From Alphaproteobacteria bacterium (GTDB lineage: Bacteria > Pseudomonadota > Alphaproteobacteria > DSM-16000 > Inquilinaceae), in assembly GCA_028281265.1 (NCBI GenBank), contig JANQKE010000123.1:1-40186 (forward strand): a stretch of DNA of 40,186 nt, read 5' to 3'. Under the pieces are notes generated by a model that did not search any database, was not told the origin of the DNA, and saw only the letters and a program-made list of their open reading frames with translations. Positions within the stretch are counted from its first letter, which is position 1. Every line of letters begins with the position of its first letter. Both the position numbers and the translations under genes were made by a program. Shown one piece after another: positions 19,348 to 27,630 of this stretch.

Positions 19348-20240
19348 CAGAACACCCTCCCCTTGAACAGGCCGGTGGGCCGCCAGATCAGCATGATCAC
19401 CAGGATGGCGAAGGCGACGGCGGATTTGTAGCTGGGTTCGAGCAGCGGGCCGTCCCCCAGCCAGGGATAGGTCGCCAGCTCCTCCGCACAGCCGATGACC
19501 AGGCCACCGACCACCGCCCCGAAGGGCTTGCCGATCCCGCCCAGGATGGCCGCGGCGAACATCGGCAGCAGCAGGTTCCAGCCCATCATCGGGGTCAACT
19601 GGGTGTCGATGCCCAGGAACACCCCGCCGGCCGCGGCCAGCCCGCCGCCGATGATCCAGGTATAGACGACGACCCGGCCGGTATCGATCCCGGTCGCCCG
19701 GGCGAGCTCGGGGTCGTCGGACATCGCCCGCATCGCCTTGCCCATCTTGGTGCGGGTCAGGAACAAGTGCAGGGCCAGCATCAGCCCGGCGGTGACCGCC
19801 ATGATCGTCAGGTGCCGCGGCAGGATGCGGATCGACCCGTCGAACAGGAAGACCGGCCGCTGGAAGCCGGGCTGGTAGCTCTCGACATCGACCCCGAAGA
19901 CGACCTGGATGACCGAGCGGATCATCAGCGCCACCCCGAAACTGGCGATGACGACGACGATGGTCGGACCGCTGCGCAGGGGCTTGTAGAACAGCCTGTC
20001 GATGCCGACGGCCAGGCCCGCGGCCAGCACCATGGCGATCGGCAGCGCCCACATCGCCGGCAGACCGAACGCCAGCACCACCGCCAGCGCCACATAGGCG
20101 CCCATGGTCATCATGTCGCCATGGCCGAAATGGGCGAAGCGCAGGATGCCGAACAGCATGGTAATGCCGATCGCCCCCAGCGCGTAGATGCTGCCCAGCA
20201 CCAGGCCCGGGATCAGATAGAAATTGACGAATTCGAGCAC
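19347..20240 (-). CDS. livH: Branched-chain amino acid-type ABC permease LivH
   Basis: The first membrane subunit of the same Liv-type importer. The 297-residue protein starts at GTG 20240 and has eight hydrophobic segments. Typical blocks are ALGAIGITMLFGILRFAHFGHGDMM, the cytoplasmic TKMGKAMRAMSDDPELARATGI loop for ATPase contact, and AAILGGIGKPFGAVVGG. The gene pair livH-livM is translationally coupled. The usual ATPase and binding-protein genes are absent from the whole window, so the transporter needs components encoded elsewhere. Confidence 0.94.
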   Translation of the reverse strand: MLEFVNFYLIPGLVLGSIYALGAIGITMLFGILRFAHFGHGDMMTMGAYVALAVVLAFGLPAMWALPIAMVLAAGLAVGIDRLFYKPLRSGPTIVVVIASFGVALMIRSVIQVVFGVDVESYQPGFQRPVFLFDGSIRILPRHLTIMAVTAGLMLALHLFLTRTKMGKAMRAMSDDPELARATGIDTGRVVVYTWIIGGGLAAAGGVFLGIDTQLTPMMGWNLLLPMFAAAILGGIGKPFGAVVGGLVIGCAEELATYPWLGDGPLLEPSYKSAVAFAILVIMLIWRPTGLFKGRVF

Positions 20241-20429
20241 CGGCTCGCCACCTCACCTGGTCGCCCGCATGCCCACGGGCGGGGCGGGTGTCGCTTGGGA
20301 TCGGAATTGGTATGGGACAATCGGGCGGCGGCACGCAACGCTTAGCTCCGCCCCTCCGGTGACCGGACCAGGGAAACGGCGTCTCGAAACCGCTCGGGGG
20401 CGGGCGGGTCGGCCGGCCCCAACCGTGGA

Positions 20430-21092
20430 TCAGGCCGCGGCCGCGAGGGTCGCCGCGACCTTGAACGGGGCTTCGGTCTTCGCCTTGACCTCGTCGACGG
20501 TGACGCCGTCGGCCAACTCGATCAGGGTCAGCCCGTCGGCATCGCCGCGCGCCAGGCGGAACACGGCGAGGTCGGTGATCAGAAGGTCGACCACGCCGGC
20601 CCCGGTCAGCGGCAGGGTGCAGGCGTTGAGGATCTTGGCCGCGTCGCCCTTGGCGACATGTTCCATCACCACGACGACCTTCTTCACCCCGGCGACCAGG
20701 TCCATCGCCCCGCCCATGCCCTTGACCATCTTGCCCGGGATCATCCAGTTGGCGAGGTCGCCATTGGCCGCGACCTGCATGGCGCCGAGGATCGACAGGT
20801 CGATATGCCCGCCGCGGATCATCCCGAAGCTGTCGGCCGAGGAGAAGTAGGAGGAGTGCGGCAGCTCGGTGATGGTCTGCTTGCCGGCGTTGATCAGGTC
20901 CGGATCGGCCTCGCCCTCATACGGGAACGGGCCCATGCCGAGCATCCCGTTCTCCGACTGCAGGGTCACGTGCACGCCGTCGGGGATGTAGTTCGCCACC
21001 AGGGTCGGGATGCCGATGCCGAGATTGACGTAGAAGCCGTCTTCCAGCTCCTGCGCCGCGCGGGCGGCCATCTGTTCGCGGGTCCAGGCCAT
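20430..21092 (-). CDS. scoB: 3-oxoacid CoA-transferase subunit B
   Basis: The catalytic beta subunit of a class I CoA-transferase that moves CoA from succinyl-CoA (or a similar donor) to acetoacetate or another 3-oxoacid. The 220-residue protein carries the active-site glutamate in [10 protein letters not shown] (Glu47), which forms the glutamyl-CoA thioester, and the [14 protein letters not shown] and [18 protein letters not shown] blocks. It lies 67 nt after subunit A. Succinyl-CoA:3-ketoacid transferase is the best guess; AtoA-type or 3-oxoadipate transferases are close relatives. Confidence 0.93.
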   Translation of the reverse strand: MAWTREQMAARAAQELEDGFYVNLGIGIPTLVANYIPDGVHVTLQSENGMLGMGPFPYEGEADPDLINAGKQTITELPHSSYFSSADSFGMIRGGHIDLSILGAMQVAANGDLANWMIPGKMVKGMGGAMDLVAGVKKVVVVMEHVAKGDAAKILNACTLPLTGAGVVDLLITDLAVFRLARGDADGLTLIELADGVTVDEVKAKTEAPFKVAATLAAAA

Positions 21093-21159
21093 GGGTTGCG
21101 TCTCCGATGTCTCGCGGTTGCGGGGGGCCGGCGGGCCGGGCGCCCGTGGAGCGGGGGTG

Positions 21160-21870
21160 TCAGGCGGCCGCGGCGCGCGGCCGCGTGGTCAGCTTCTCGA
21201 TCGGCTTTTCGAGGGTCGCGCCCTGGATCAGCCGCTGCACGAAGATGCCGGGGGTGTGGATGTGGTCGGCGTCGATGCTGCCGGTCGGCACGATCGCTTC
21301 GACCTCGGCGACGGTGGCCTTGCCCGCCGTCGCCATCATCGGGTTGAAGTTGCGCGCGGTCTTCCGGTAGACGAGGTTGCCTTCGGCGTCGCCCCGATAG
21401 GCCTTGACGATCGACAGGTCCGCGACCAGGCCGCGCTCCATCACATAGGTCTCGCCGTCGAACTCCTTGAGCTCCTTGCCGTCGGCGACGACGGTGCCGA
21501 CCCCGGTCCTGGTGTAGAAGGCGGGGATGCCCGCCCCGCCGGCGCGGATGCGTTCGGCCAGGGTGCCTTGCGGGTTGAACTCCAACTCCAGCTTGCCGGA
21601 CATGAACAGCTCGGCGAACAGCCTGTTCTCCCCGACGTAAGAGCTGATCATCTTCTTGATCTGCCCCTTCTCCAGAAGCTTGCCCAGGCCGACGCCGTCG
21701 ATCCCGCAATTGTTGGAGATCACCGTCAGGCCCTGAACGCCGCTGTCGGCGATCACGTCGATCAGGGTCTCCGGGATGCCGCACAGCCCGAAGCCGCCGG
21801 CCATGATCACCATCTCGTCCTCGAGCAGCCCGTCCAGCGCCTCGGCGGCGGAGCTGTAGACCTTGTTCAT
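21160..21870 (-). CDS. scoA: 3-oxoacid CoA-transferase subunit A
   Basis: The alpha subunit of the heteromeric CoA-transferase. The 236-residue protein has the CoA-binding glycine motif [10 protein letters not shown] near residue 26, [24 protein letters not shown] and [15 protein letters not shown], all characteristic of this subunit. The start at ATG 21870 has ACAGGGACG upstream. It is the first gene of the scoA-scoB pair. It could activate acetoacetate made by the HMG-CoA-lyase-like enzyme encoded at 34123-35103, but the genes are 13 kb apart. Confidence 0.93.
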   Translation of the reverse strand: MNKVYSSAAEALDGLLEDEMVIMAGGFGLCGIPETLIDVIADSGVQGLTVISNNCGIDGVGLGKLLEKGQIKKMISSYVGENRLFAELFMSGKLELEFNPQGTLAERIRAGGAGIPAFYTRTGVGTVVADGKELKEFDGETYVMERGLVADLSIVKAYRGDAEGNLVYRKTARNFNPMMATAGKATVAEVEAIVPTGSIDADHIHTPGIFVQRLIQGATLEKPIEKLTTRPRAAAA

Positions 21871-22321
21871 CGTCCCTGTGGTCCCCTCATCCCCTGAGAG
21901 GCGCGGGCGCCGGCGACACGGAGCGCCGCGCGGTTGGGCGCGCGCAGGTGCCGTGCCGGCCGGTCGGACCCGCACCGGATCGTCGCTATGCTGCCCCGGA
22001 CGGCCGGTCCGAGACAATGCCGGCGGTGTTAGCATCGCAGATGTCGCCATGCACCCCGGATTCCGCAACCGCCGGAGCGAGATGAGAGTCAGGGCGCGAC
22101 CCGCGTGCCCGGGCTTGTGCGAGGCTAGCCTCACGGGGCGTTTGAACGCGAGACCGCCGCGAGGCGAGGGCGCTTCGGCGCCTGTCGGTATAAGGCGGTG
22201 GGGGTGCGGCACGGCTGGTTCTTCCGCCGGTCCAGGTTCGGATCCGTAAGCGACCCGAGGGGACCTGAACGCGAAGCCCGGCATACGACCGACACCGGAT
22301 CTGCGGCCGCGGATCCAAGAT
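21871..22321. other. Gene-free stretch with a 12-bp palindrome
   Basis: This divergent region between scoA and the ATPase gene has no convincing gene. It contains a perfect palindrome GAGGCTAGCCTC at 22121-22132 and a near-palindrome around GGATCTGCGGCCGCGGATCC at 22297-22316 (one mismatch). Promoters for scoAB should lie near its left end, but none is clear. Confidence 0.4.
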
Positions 22322-22362
22322 ATCCTTGCAAATCGTCTGTTACCTGGACAATTTGCAAGGAT
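22322..22362. promoter_or_regulatory. 12-bp inverted repeat at the ATPase start
   Basis: ATCCTTGCAAAT (22322-22333) and ATTTGCAAGGAT (22351-22362) form a perfect inverted repeat with a 17-nt spacer, ending one base before ATG 22364. The right arm contains the AAGGAT ribosome-binding site. It could be a protein operator, or a hairpin that sequesters the ribosome-binding site. Confidence 0.55.
22325..22338. repeat. 14-nt direct repeat, left copy
   Basis: CTTGCAAATCGTCT recurs exactly at 24309-24322. The two copies bracket the ATPase and higBA genes. The left copy shares its first bases with the inverted repeat in front of the ATPase. Confidence 0.35.
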
Positions 22363-22363
22363 T

Positions 22364-23548
22364 ATGCCCGCCATCACCCTTCCGCGCCGCCGCGCTTCGG
22401 CCATTCTGGCCGCGCTCGACCGCCAGGCGGCAACGGCGTTGCTGGGGCCCCGGCAGGTCGGCAAGACCACCCTGGCGCTGGCGATCGGGACCTCCCGCCC
22501 TGCCATATATCTCGATCTCGAATCCCCCGTGGATCGCGCCCGGCTGGCCGATCCGGGGCTATTCTTCGACAGCGTGGCCGATCGGCTGGTGATCCTCGAC
22601 GAAATCCACCGGATGCCGGAGATCTTCGCCCTCCTGCGCGGGGTCATCGACCGGGGCCGGCGCGAAGGCCGGCGCACCGGCCGGTTCCTGATCCTCGGCT
22701 CTGCCGGGGTCGATCTCCTGCGCCAATCAGGCGAGACCCTGGCCGGGCGCATCGCGTTTGTCGATCTGGGGCCGTTTTCGGTCTTGGAGATCGCGGGCGA
22801 GCGGCCGAGCCGAGAGCGGCTGTGGGTGCGGGGCGGTTTCCCGGACAGCTACCTCGCCGCTTCCGACGCGGACAGTTTCGCCTGGCGATTGGATTTCATC
22901 CGCACCTATCTGGAACGAGACGTGCCGCTGTTCGGCGCCCGTGTCCCGGCCGAGACATTGGGACGGCTCTGGACCATGCTGGCGCATCGGCAGGGCGGCT
23001 TCCTCAACGCCTCCGACCTGGCCCGGGCATTGGAGGTCAGCCACCAGAGCGTTACCCGCTACATCGACCTGCTCTGCGACCTGTTGCTGGTCCGCCGGCT
23101 GCCACCGTACAGTGCCAATATCGGCAAGCGGATGGTCAGATCACCCAAGGTGTATGTCCGCGACAGCGGTCTGGTGCACGCCCTCCTCGGCCTCGATGGG
23201 CTGCACGCGATCAGCGGCCACCCGGTCGCCGGGGCGAGTTGGGAAGGCTTTGCGATCGAAACGCTGGTGGCGGAACTGCCGCCGCGATCCCGGGCGTACA
23301 CGTTTCGCACCGCGGGCGGGGCCGAGATCGACCTGCTGATCGAATGGGCGGACGGCCGCTTGTGGGCGGTCGAGATCAAGCGGAGCCTGGCGCCGCGGGT
23401 CCGTCGCGGCTTCCGCCAGGCCTGCGCCGATCTGGCACCGGCCCGGGCCTTCATCGTCCATGCCGGCGACGACCGCTATCCGCTTGGCCCCGGTCTCGAG
23501 GCGATCGACCTCCGGACATTGGCTGCTGAACTCGCAGCGGCGACGTAG
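22364..23548 (+). CDS. ATP-binding protein, AAA_14/DUF4143 type
   Basis: A P-loop ATPase of 394 residues. The N-terminal AAA_14 domain has Walker A GPRQVGKT (28-35) and Walker B LVILDEIHRMP near 75-85. The C-terminal DUF4143 part includes the WRLDFIRTYLERDVP block, a winged-helix-like segment with VSHQSVTRYIDLL, and an end resembling a nuclease fold (GAEIDLLIEW...WAVEIKRS), close to the PD-(D/E)xK pattern D-x-E-x-K. Such genes are common in accessory DNA but their function is not established. It converges on higBA. The start is fixed by the inverted repeat and AAGGATT just upstream. Confidence 0.85.
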   Translation: MPAITLPRRRASAILAALDRQAATALLGPRQVGKTTLALAIGTSRPAIYLDLESPVDRARLADPGLFFDSVADRLVILDEIHRMPEIFALLRGVIDRGRREGRRTGRFLILGSAGVDLLRQSGETLAGRIAFVDLGPFSVLEIAGERPSRERLWVRGGFPDSYLAASDADSFAWRLDFIRTYLERDVPLFGARVPAETLGRLWTMLAHRQGGFLNASDLARALEVSHQSVTRYIDLLCDLLLVRRLPPYSANIGKRMVRSPKVYVRDSGLVHALLGLDGLHAISGHPVAGASWEGFAIETLVAELPPRSRAYTFRTAGGAEIDLLIEWADGRLWAVEIKRSLAPRVRRGFRQACADLAPARAFIVHAGDDRYPLGPGLEAIDLRTLAAELAAAT

Positions 23549-23619
23549 CCGTGGCATGTCGACGATCAAGCGTCCACTCCCGGTCACGGCCAGGGCGGCC
23601 TTGCCGACGCCGGTGCCGA

Positions 23620-23910
23620 TCATGCTGCGGAGTCGGGGTCAAACCGTTGAACGGTGATCTCCGCCTTGCGTTCTTTCGCGCGCCAGAGGTCGTGGGCCAT
23701 CTGCATCTTCAGCCATGTCTCGGGGCTGCCGCCGAAGGCCTTGGATAGGCGCAAAGCCATCTCGGCCGAGATGCCGAGACGCCCGTTGATCAGCATTGAC
23801 AGCGTGTTCCTGCTTACGCCCAGCCCCTTGGCGGCGGCCGTCACCGTCAGGCCCAAGGGTTGGAGGCATTGTCGCCTGATCACGCTTCCGGGATGCGGTG
23901 GATCGTGCAT
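23620..23910 (-). CDS. higA: HigA-type antitoxin (XRE HTH)
   Basis: A DNA-binding antitoxin of 96 residues from ATG 23910. The helix-turn-helix lies at about 28-60 (VTAAAKGLGVSRNTLSMLINGRLGISAEMALRLS in short blocks), followed by the VapI/HigA-type GGSPETWLKMQMAHDLWRA. It follows higB by 20 nt, the toxin-first order usual for higBA. It should neutralise the toxin and repress the pair's promoter. The open frame extends upstream but lacks homology there. Confidence 0.9.
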   Translation of the reverse strand: MHDPPHPGSVIRRQCLQPLGLTVTAAAKGLGVSRNTLSMLINGRLGISAEMALRLSKAFGGSPETWLKMQMAHDLWRAKERKAEITVQRFDPDSAA

Positions 23911-23930
23911 CGGCACGTGCGTTCTCCCCG

Positions 23931-24209
23931 TCAATGATAGTCGAGATAGTCGACATCGACCGCATCGCCGTCCACGAACCGGAAGACAACGCGCCAGTTC
24001 GCCCGGACCGTGATCGCCCACATCCCCGCCAGATCGCCTTTGAGCGGATGCAGGCGAAACCCTGGCAGATCGAGATCAGACGGCTCGGAGGCCCCATCGA
24101 GGACGGCCAGAATGTCCCGAAGCTTCTCTCGGTGCTCGGCCTTGACGTGGGATGCATCGTCGCGATCGAACAGGCGTTGAAGCGGTTTGCTCCGGAACCT
24201 CCTGATCAT
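23931..24209 (-). CDS. higB: HigB-type toxin (RelE superfamily)
   Basis: A predicted ribosome-dependent mRNA interferase of 92 residues. The family signature is complete: LPGFRLHPLKGDLAGMW, then WRVVFRF and the C-terminal VDYLDYH. Start at ATG 24209, with no strong Shine-Dalgarno sequence. It is the first gene of the higBA operon. The toxin looks full-length and intact. Confidence 0.9.
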   Translation of the reverse strand: MIRRFRSKPLQRLFDRDDASHVKAEHREKLRDILAVLDGASEPSDLDLPGFRLHPLKGDLAGMWAITVRANWRVVFRFVDGDAVDVDYLDYH

Positions 24210-24214
24210 GGCTG

Positions 24215-24243
24215 ACTGAAGACCGTAATAGGTCGCTTGTCAA
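24215..24243 (-). promoter_or_regulatory. Candidate higBA promoter and operator
   Basis: On the minus strand a perfect -35 hexamer TTGACA (24243-24238) is followed 17 nt later by a poor -10 (TTCAGT). Between them lies a short palindrome GACC-GTAATA-GGTC (24221-24234), well placed for HigA binding. The weak -10 keeps this tentative. Confidence 0.35.
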
Positions 24244-24308
24244 CATGGGCGGATCGGCGCGGGGCGTCGTGTGATGCGGGGAGGGGCGAAAGCGATCACG
24301 GTGCCAAG

Positions 24309-24322
24309 CTTGCAAATCGTCT
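24309..24322. repeat. 14-nt direct repeat, right copy
   Basis: CTTGCAAATCGTCT, identical to 22325-22338, located between higB and the acyl-CoA ligase gene. Together the two copies bracket about 2 kb of accessory genes. Confidence 0.35.
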
Positions 24323-24427
24323 TCTGACGGCAGCGCACGCTTGCCGGCCGGACCGGCATGGCCGCAGTGTCGGGGGAGGCGATGCGCCCGGGGCCGACCG
24401 ACCAAGAACACGACGGGAGAGAACGCG

Positions 24428-26068
24428 ATGCTTACCGGCCAAATGATGGACTGGCCCCTGCTGGTCTCGGCGATCCTGGAGCACGGGGCCGGCACCTTCG
24501 GCGATCGTCCGATCACCACCCGCAGCGTGGAAGGACCGGTCGTCAGCCAGACCATCGCCCGGACGGCCGTCCGGGCCCGGCGCCTGGCCAACGTCTTGCG
24601 GGTGCTCGGGGTGGAACGGGCCGACCGGGTGGCGACCCTGGCCTGGAATACCCATCGGCATGTCGAGCTGTACTACGCGATCTCCGGCGCCGGCGCGGTC
24701 TGCCACACGATGAACCCGCGACTGCATCCCAGCCAGTTCGCCTACATCCTCAACCATGCCGAGGACGGCGTCCTGTTCACCGACCTCACCTTCCTCAAGC
24801 TGATCGCCGCCGTCGCCCCCCAGCTCGAGCATCTGCGCCATGTGGTCGTGCTGACCGATCCCGCGCACATGCCCGATCCGTCCGAACTCGGGGAGCTGAG
24901 GGCGCAGGTGCACTGCTACGAGGCGCTGCTGGCGGCCGAAAGCGATCGCTACGTTTGGCCGGACCTGGATGAGCGGGCGGCCTGTGCGCTGTGCTACACC
25001 TCCGGCACCACCGGCCATCCCAAGGGGGTGCTGTACTCGCACCGCTCGACGGTGCTGCATGCGATGGGCTTCTCCCTGCCCGGTGCTGTGCCCCTGGCGG
25101 AAAGCGACGTCATCCTGCCGGTGGTCCCGCAGTTCCACGTCTTGGCCTGGGGCATCCCCTACGCCGCGGTGATGAACGGGGCCGGCATGGCGCTGCCCGG
25201 CCCGGGGCTCGACGGGGCGAGCCTGACCGCCCTGATGAACCAGACCGGTACTTCCGTCGCCGCCGGGGTGCCGACGGTCTGGCACGGTCTGATGGCCCAT
25301 TGGCAGCAGACCGGCGAGCGGGTGCCGAGCCTCGAGCGCATCGTCATCGGCGGCTCGGCCGCGCCGCGGGCGATGCTGCAGGGCTTCGAGGAGACCTACG
25401 GCATCCGAGCGATCCATGCCTGGGGCATGACCGAGACCAGCCCCTTGGGCACGGTCTCGACGCTGAAGCCCTCGCTGGCCGGGGTGGACGCCGAGACCCG
25501 CTACGCCAAGCTGCAGAAGCAGGGCCGGCCGGTGTTCGGGGTCGAACTCCGCCTCGCCGGCGGGGATGGCGCCGCTCTGCCCCATGACGGCAAGGCCGTG
25601 GGGGAGCTGATGGTGCGCGGGCCGTGGATCGCCGCCGGCTATTTCAAGCAGCCCGGCTCGCCGCTGCAGGATGGCTGGTTTCCCACCGGCGACGTCGCCC
25701 ATATCGACCCCGATCGGTACATGGCCATCGTCGACCGCACCAAGGATCTGATCAAGTCGGGCGGCGAGTGGATCAGCTCGATCGACGTCGAGAACCTGGC
25801 GATGGCGCATCCCCAGGTGGCGATGGCGGCGGTGATCGGCGTGCCGGACGACAAATGGGGCGAGCGCCCGGTGCTGTATGTCGTCCCGTCGGTAGAGCGG
25901 GACGCCGATCCCGACACCCTGCGCGCCTTTCTGGCGGAGAACCTGGCGCGCTGGCAGGTGCCGGACCGCATCGTCCTGGTCGACGCCCTGCCCCTGGGCG
26001 CCACCGGCAAGGTCAAGAAGTCGGCCTTGCGCGAGCAGTGGGCGGCCGGGCATCACGCCACCGGGTAG
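24428..26068 (+). CDS. Fatty acyl-CoA ligase (AMP-forming)
   Basis: An acyl-adenylate-forming enzyme that activates a fatty acid with ATP and CoA. Of 546 residues, the P-loop-like motif YTSGTTGHPKG lies near 197-207, followed by VPQFHVLAWG, the AWGMTETSPLG adenylate-binding motif, the GWFPTGDVA hinge region and the catalytic lysine in ATGKVKK near the end. The block pattern is that of medium/long-chain acyl-CoA synthetases (AlkK-like). ATG 24428 is taken because the family-like N terminus starts here and GGGAGA lies upstream. It converges with the epimerase gene with a 16-nt overlap. Confidence 0.9.
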   Translation: MLTGQMMDWPLLVSAILEHGAGTFGDRPITTRSVEGPVVSQTIARTAVRARRLANVLRVLGVERADRVATLAWNTHRHVELYYAISGAGAVCHTMNPRLHPSQFAYILNHAEDGVLFTDLTFLKLIAAVAPQLEHLRHVVVLTDPAHMPDPSELGELRAQVHCYEALLAAESDRYVWPDLDERAACALCYTSGTTGHPKGVLYSHRSTVLHAMGFSLPGAVPLAESDVILPVVPQFHVLAWGIPYAAVMNGAGMALPGPGLDGASLTALMNQTGTSVAAGVPTVWHGLMAHWQQTGERVPSLERIVIGGSAAPRAMLQGFEETYGIRAIHAWGMTETSPLGTVSTLKPSLAGVDAETRYAKLQKQGRPVFGVELRLAGGDGAALPHDGKAVGELMVRGPWIAAGYFKQPGSPLQDGWFPTGDVAHIDPDRYMAIVDRTKDLIKSGGEWISSIDVENLAMAHPQVAMAAVIGVPDDKWGERPVLYVVPSVERDADPDTLRAFLAENLARWQVPDRIVLVDALPLGATGKVKKSALREQWAAGHHATG

Positions 26069-27036
26069 AGCCCGTCGGCATAGGCGTCGCCGTGATAGCC
26101 CTTGATGCCGATCGACCGGGCCAGGGGGCTGCCGATCGGCTCGCCGTGCCCGAGCTGTCCGAGGACCCGGGCGAAATCGTATTCTGGGGTCCAGCCCAGC
26201 TCCCGCCTGGCCTTGGCGTTGTCGTAGATCCGGTCCAGCCGGGGGAACATCCGGTAGCCCCGGGTCCGATAGACCGCCTCGGCCTGCGGCACCCGGTCGT
26301 AGAGCACGGCCGCGGCATCGCGGCCCAGCGCCGCCCGGTCGTCCCGGCAGAAGGGGGTCGTGGCGCTGACGACATAGCGGGCGAAGCCGATCCGCGGGGC
26401 CGCCGCGAGCGCCAGCAGATGCGCCCGCGCCGCATCCTCGATGTCGACCCGCCGGTACAGGAACTCGTTGGCCTTGGCGTTCTCATCCGCGAAACCGTCC
26501 CGGATCTCCCGGCTGTCATCCGCCTCGGGGAAGAAGCGGGAGGTACGCAGCACCAGGCACGGCAATCCGTGCAGCCGGTGCATGAGCTGGCAGAGATCCT
26601 CGGCCGCGGTCTTGGTGACGCCGTAGATGTTGCGCGGCACGGAGGCCACGGTCTCGTCGATCCAGCCGGCCGGCTCACCCGGGGCGCGGGTGAGGGCCGC
26701 ACCGAAGGCGCTGGTGGTGCTGGTGAACACGAACGCGTCGACCCCGGCGGAGACGGCCGCCTCCAACAGGGTCAGCGTGCCGGTGACGTTGGTGTCGACG
26801 AACGCCTGCCGGGCATGGGTGGCCACGTGCGGCTTATGCAGGGTTGCGGCATGGATCACCGTGTCGGCCCGCTTGACGGCCCGGGCGACCCGTGCGGGAT
26901 CGGTGATCGTGCCGGTCAGATCGGTCATCGGACCCGGCACCAGATCGAACCCGATCGCGTCCCGCCCCTCGGCGCGCAAGAGCCGCATGACGGCTTCGCC
27001 GAGATGGCCGGAACTCCCGGTTACGAGGACGGTCAC
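26053..27036 (-). CDS. NAD-dependent epimerase/dehydratase family protein
   Basis: An extended SDR of 327 residues. The NAD-binding motif TGSSGHLG is at 6-13, the active-site Ser/Thr region is FTSTTSAFG, and the catalytic Tyr/Lys lie in YGVTKTAAE. A nucleotide-sugar epimerase or dehydratase, or a related reductase, are all possible. No sugar-biosynthesis neighbours are present. It is a single minus-strand gene, converging with the acyl-CoA ligase and separated from folB by 135 nt. Confidence 0.85.
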   Translation of the reverse strand: MTVLVTGSSGHLGEAVMRLLRAEGRDAIGFDLVPGPMTDLTGTITDPARVARAVKRADTVIHAATLHKPHVATHARQAFVDTNVTGTLTLLEAAVSAGVDAFVFTSTTSAFGAALTRAPGEPAGWIDETVASVPRNIYGVTKTAAEDLCQLMHRLHGLPCLVLRTSRFFPEADDSREIRDGFADENAKANEFLYRRVDIEDAARAHLLALAAAPRIGFARYVVSATTPFCRDDRAALGRDAAAVLYDRVPQAEAVYRTRGYRMFPRLDRIYDNAKARRELGWTPEYDFARVLGQLGHGEPIGSPLARSIGIKGYHGDAYADGLYPVA

Positions 27037-27171
27037 TTCTGGTCTCTCTCTCCCTGGCTTGCGTCTCGAGCGGAGCCAGCCTACGGAACGGCACCGATGG
27101 TGGAACCGCCGATCGCCGCATGGCTGCCGCGTCGCCTGCGAGGATCGAGGTGGCGGCGCCGGAACCGGTAG

Positions 27172-27630
27172 ATGGAGCAGCCGTTAGGACCGCATGAGAC
27201 CGCTGCCGTGACCCAGCAACCGCCCCCCGCGCCGGCCGGCGCCGAAACGCCGGAACCCGATCGCATCCACCTGATCGATCTGCGGTTCGCCGCCCGGATC
27301 GGCGTCCACGACCATGAGCAGGGGCGACAGCAGGCCATGGCGGTGGATATCGAGATCGAGCTGCCGCCGCGGACCCGGATTGACGACCGGATCACCTCGG
27401 TCGTCGACTACGACCGGTTCCGGCAGGCCGTGCTGCACCTCGCCGCATCCCGCCACTTCAACCTGCTCGAGACCCTGACCGAGGAGATCGCACGGGCCTG
27501 CCTCACCCCCGTCCCGGTGGGTCGCGTGCGGGTGCGCTGCCGCAAGCTGCACGTCTTTCCCGATGCCGGCGGCGTCGCCTACGAGGTCGTCCGGTCCAAG
27601 CCGGACCGTCAGGCCGCGGCGGCCCCCTGA
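27172..27630 (+). CDS. folB: Dihydroneopterin aldolase
   Basis: The folate-pathway enzyme that cleaves 7,8-dihydroneopterin to 6-hydroxymethyl-dihydropterin and glycolaldehyde. The 152-residue protein has a variable 30-residue tail and then the FolB core: DLRFAARIGVHDHEQ near 36-50, TSVVDYDRF, and NLLETLTEEIA with the conserved ETL. The C-terminal catalytic Lys region reads VRVRCRKLHVFPDAGGVAYE. A GTG at 27208 is an alternative start that would trim 12 non-conserved residues. No other folate genes lie nearby. It overlaps the convergent MFS gene by 22 nt. Confidence 0.92.
   Translation: MEQPLGPHETAAVTQQPPPAPAGAETPEPDRIHLIDLRFAARIGVHDHEQGRQQAMAVDIEIELPPRTRIDDRITSVVDYDRFRQAVLHLAASRHFNLLETLTEEIARACLTPVPVGRVRVRCRKLHVFPDAGGVAYEVVRSKPDRQAAAAP

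Noticed and set aside
20355-20367. TCCGGT-G-ACCGGA inverted repeat between scoB and livH as a terminator
   Set aside because: The stem is only 6 bp, with no T run on either strand. This is too weak to call in 70% GC DNA.
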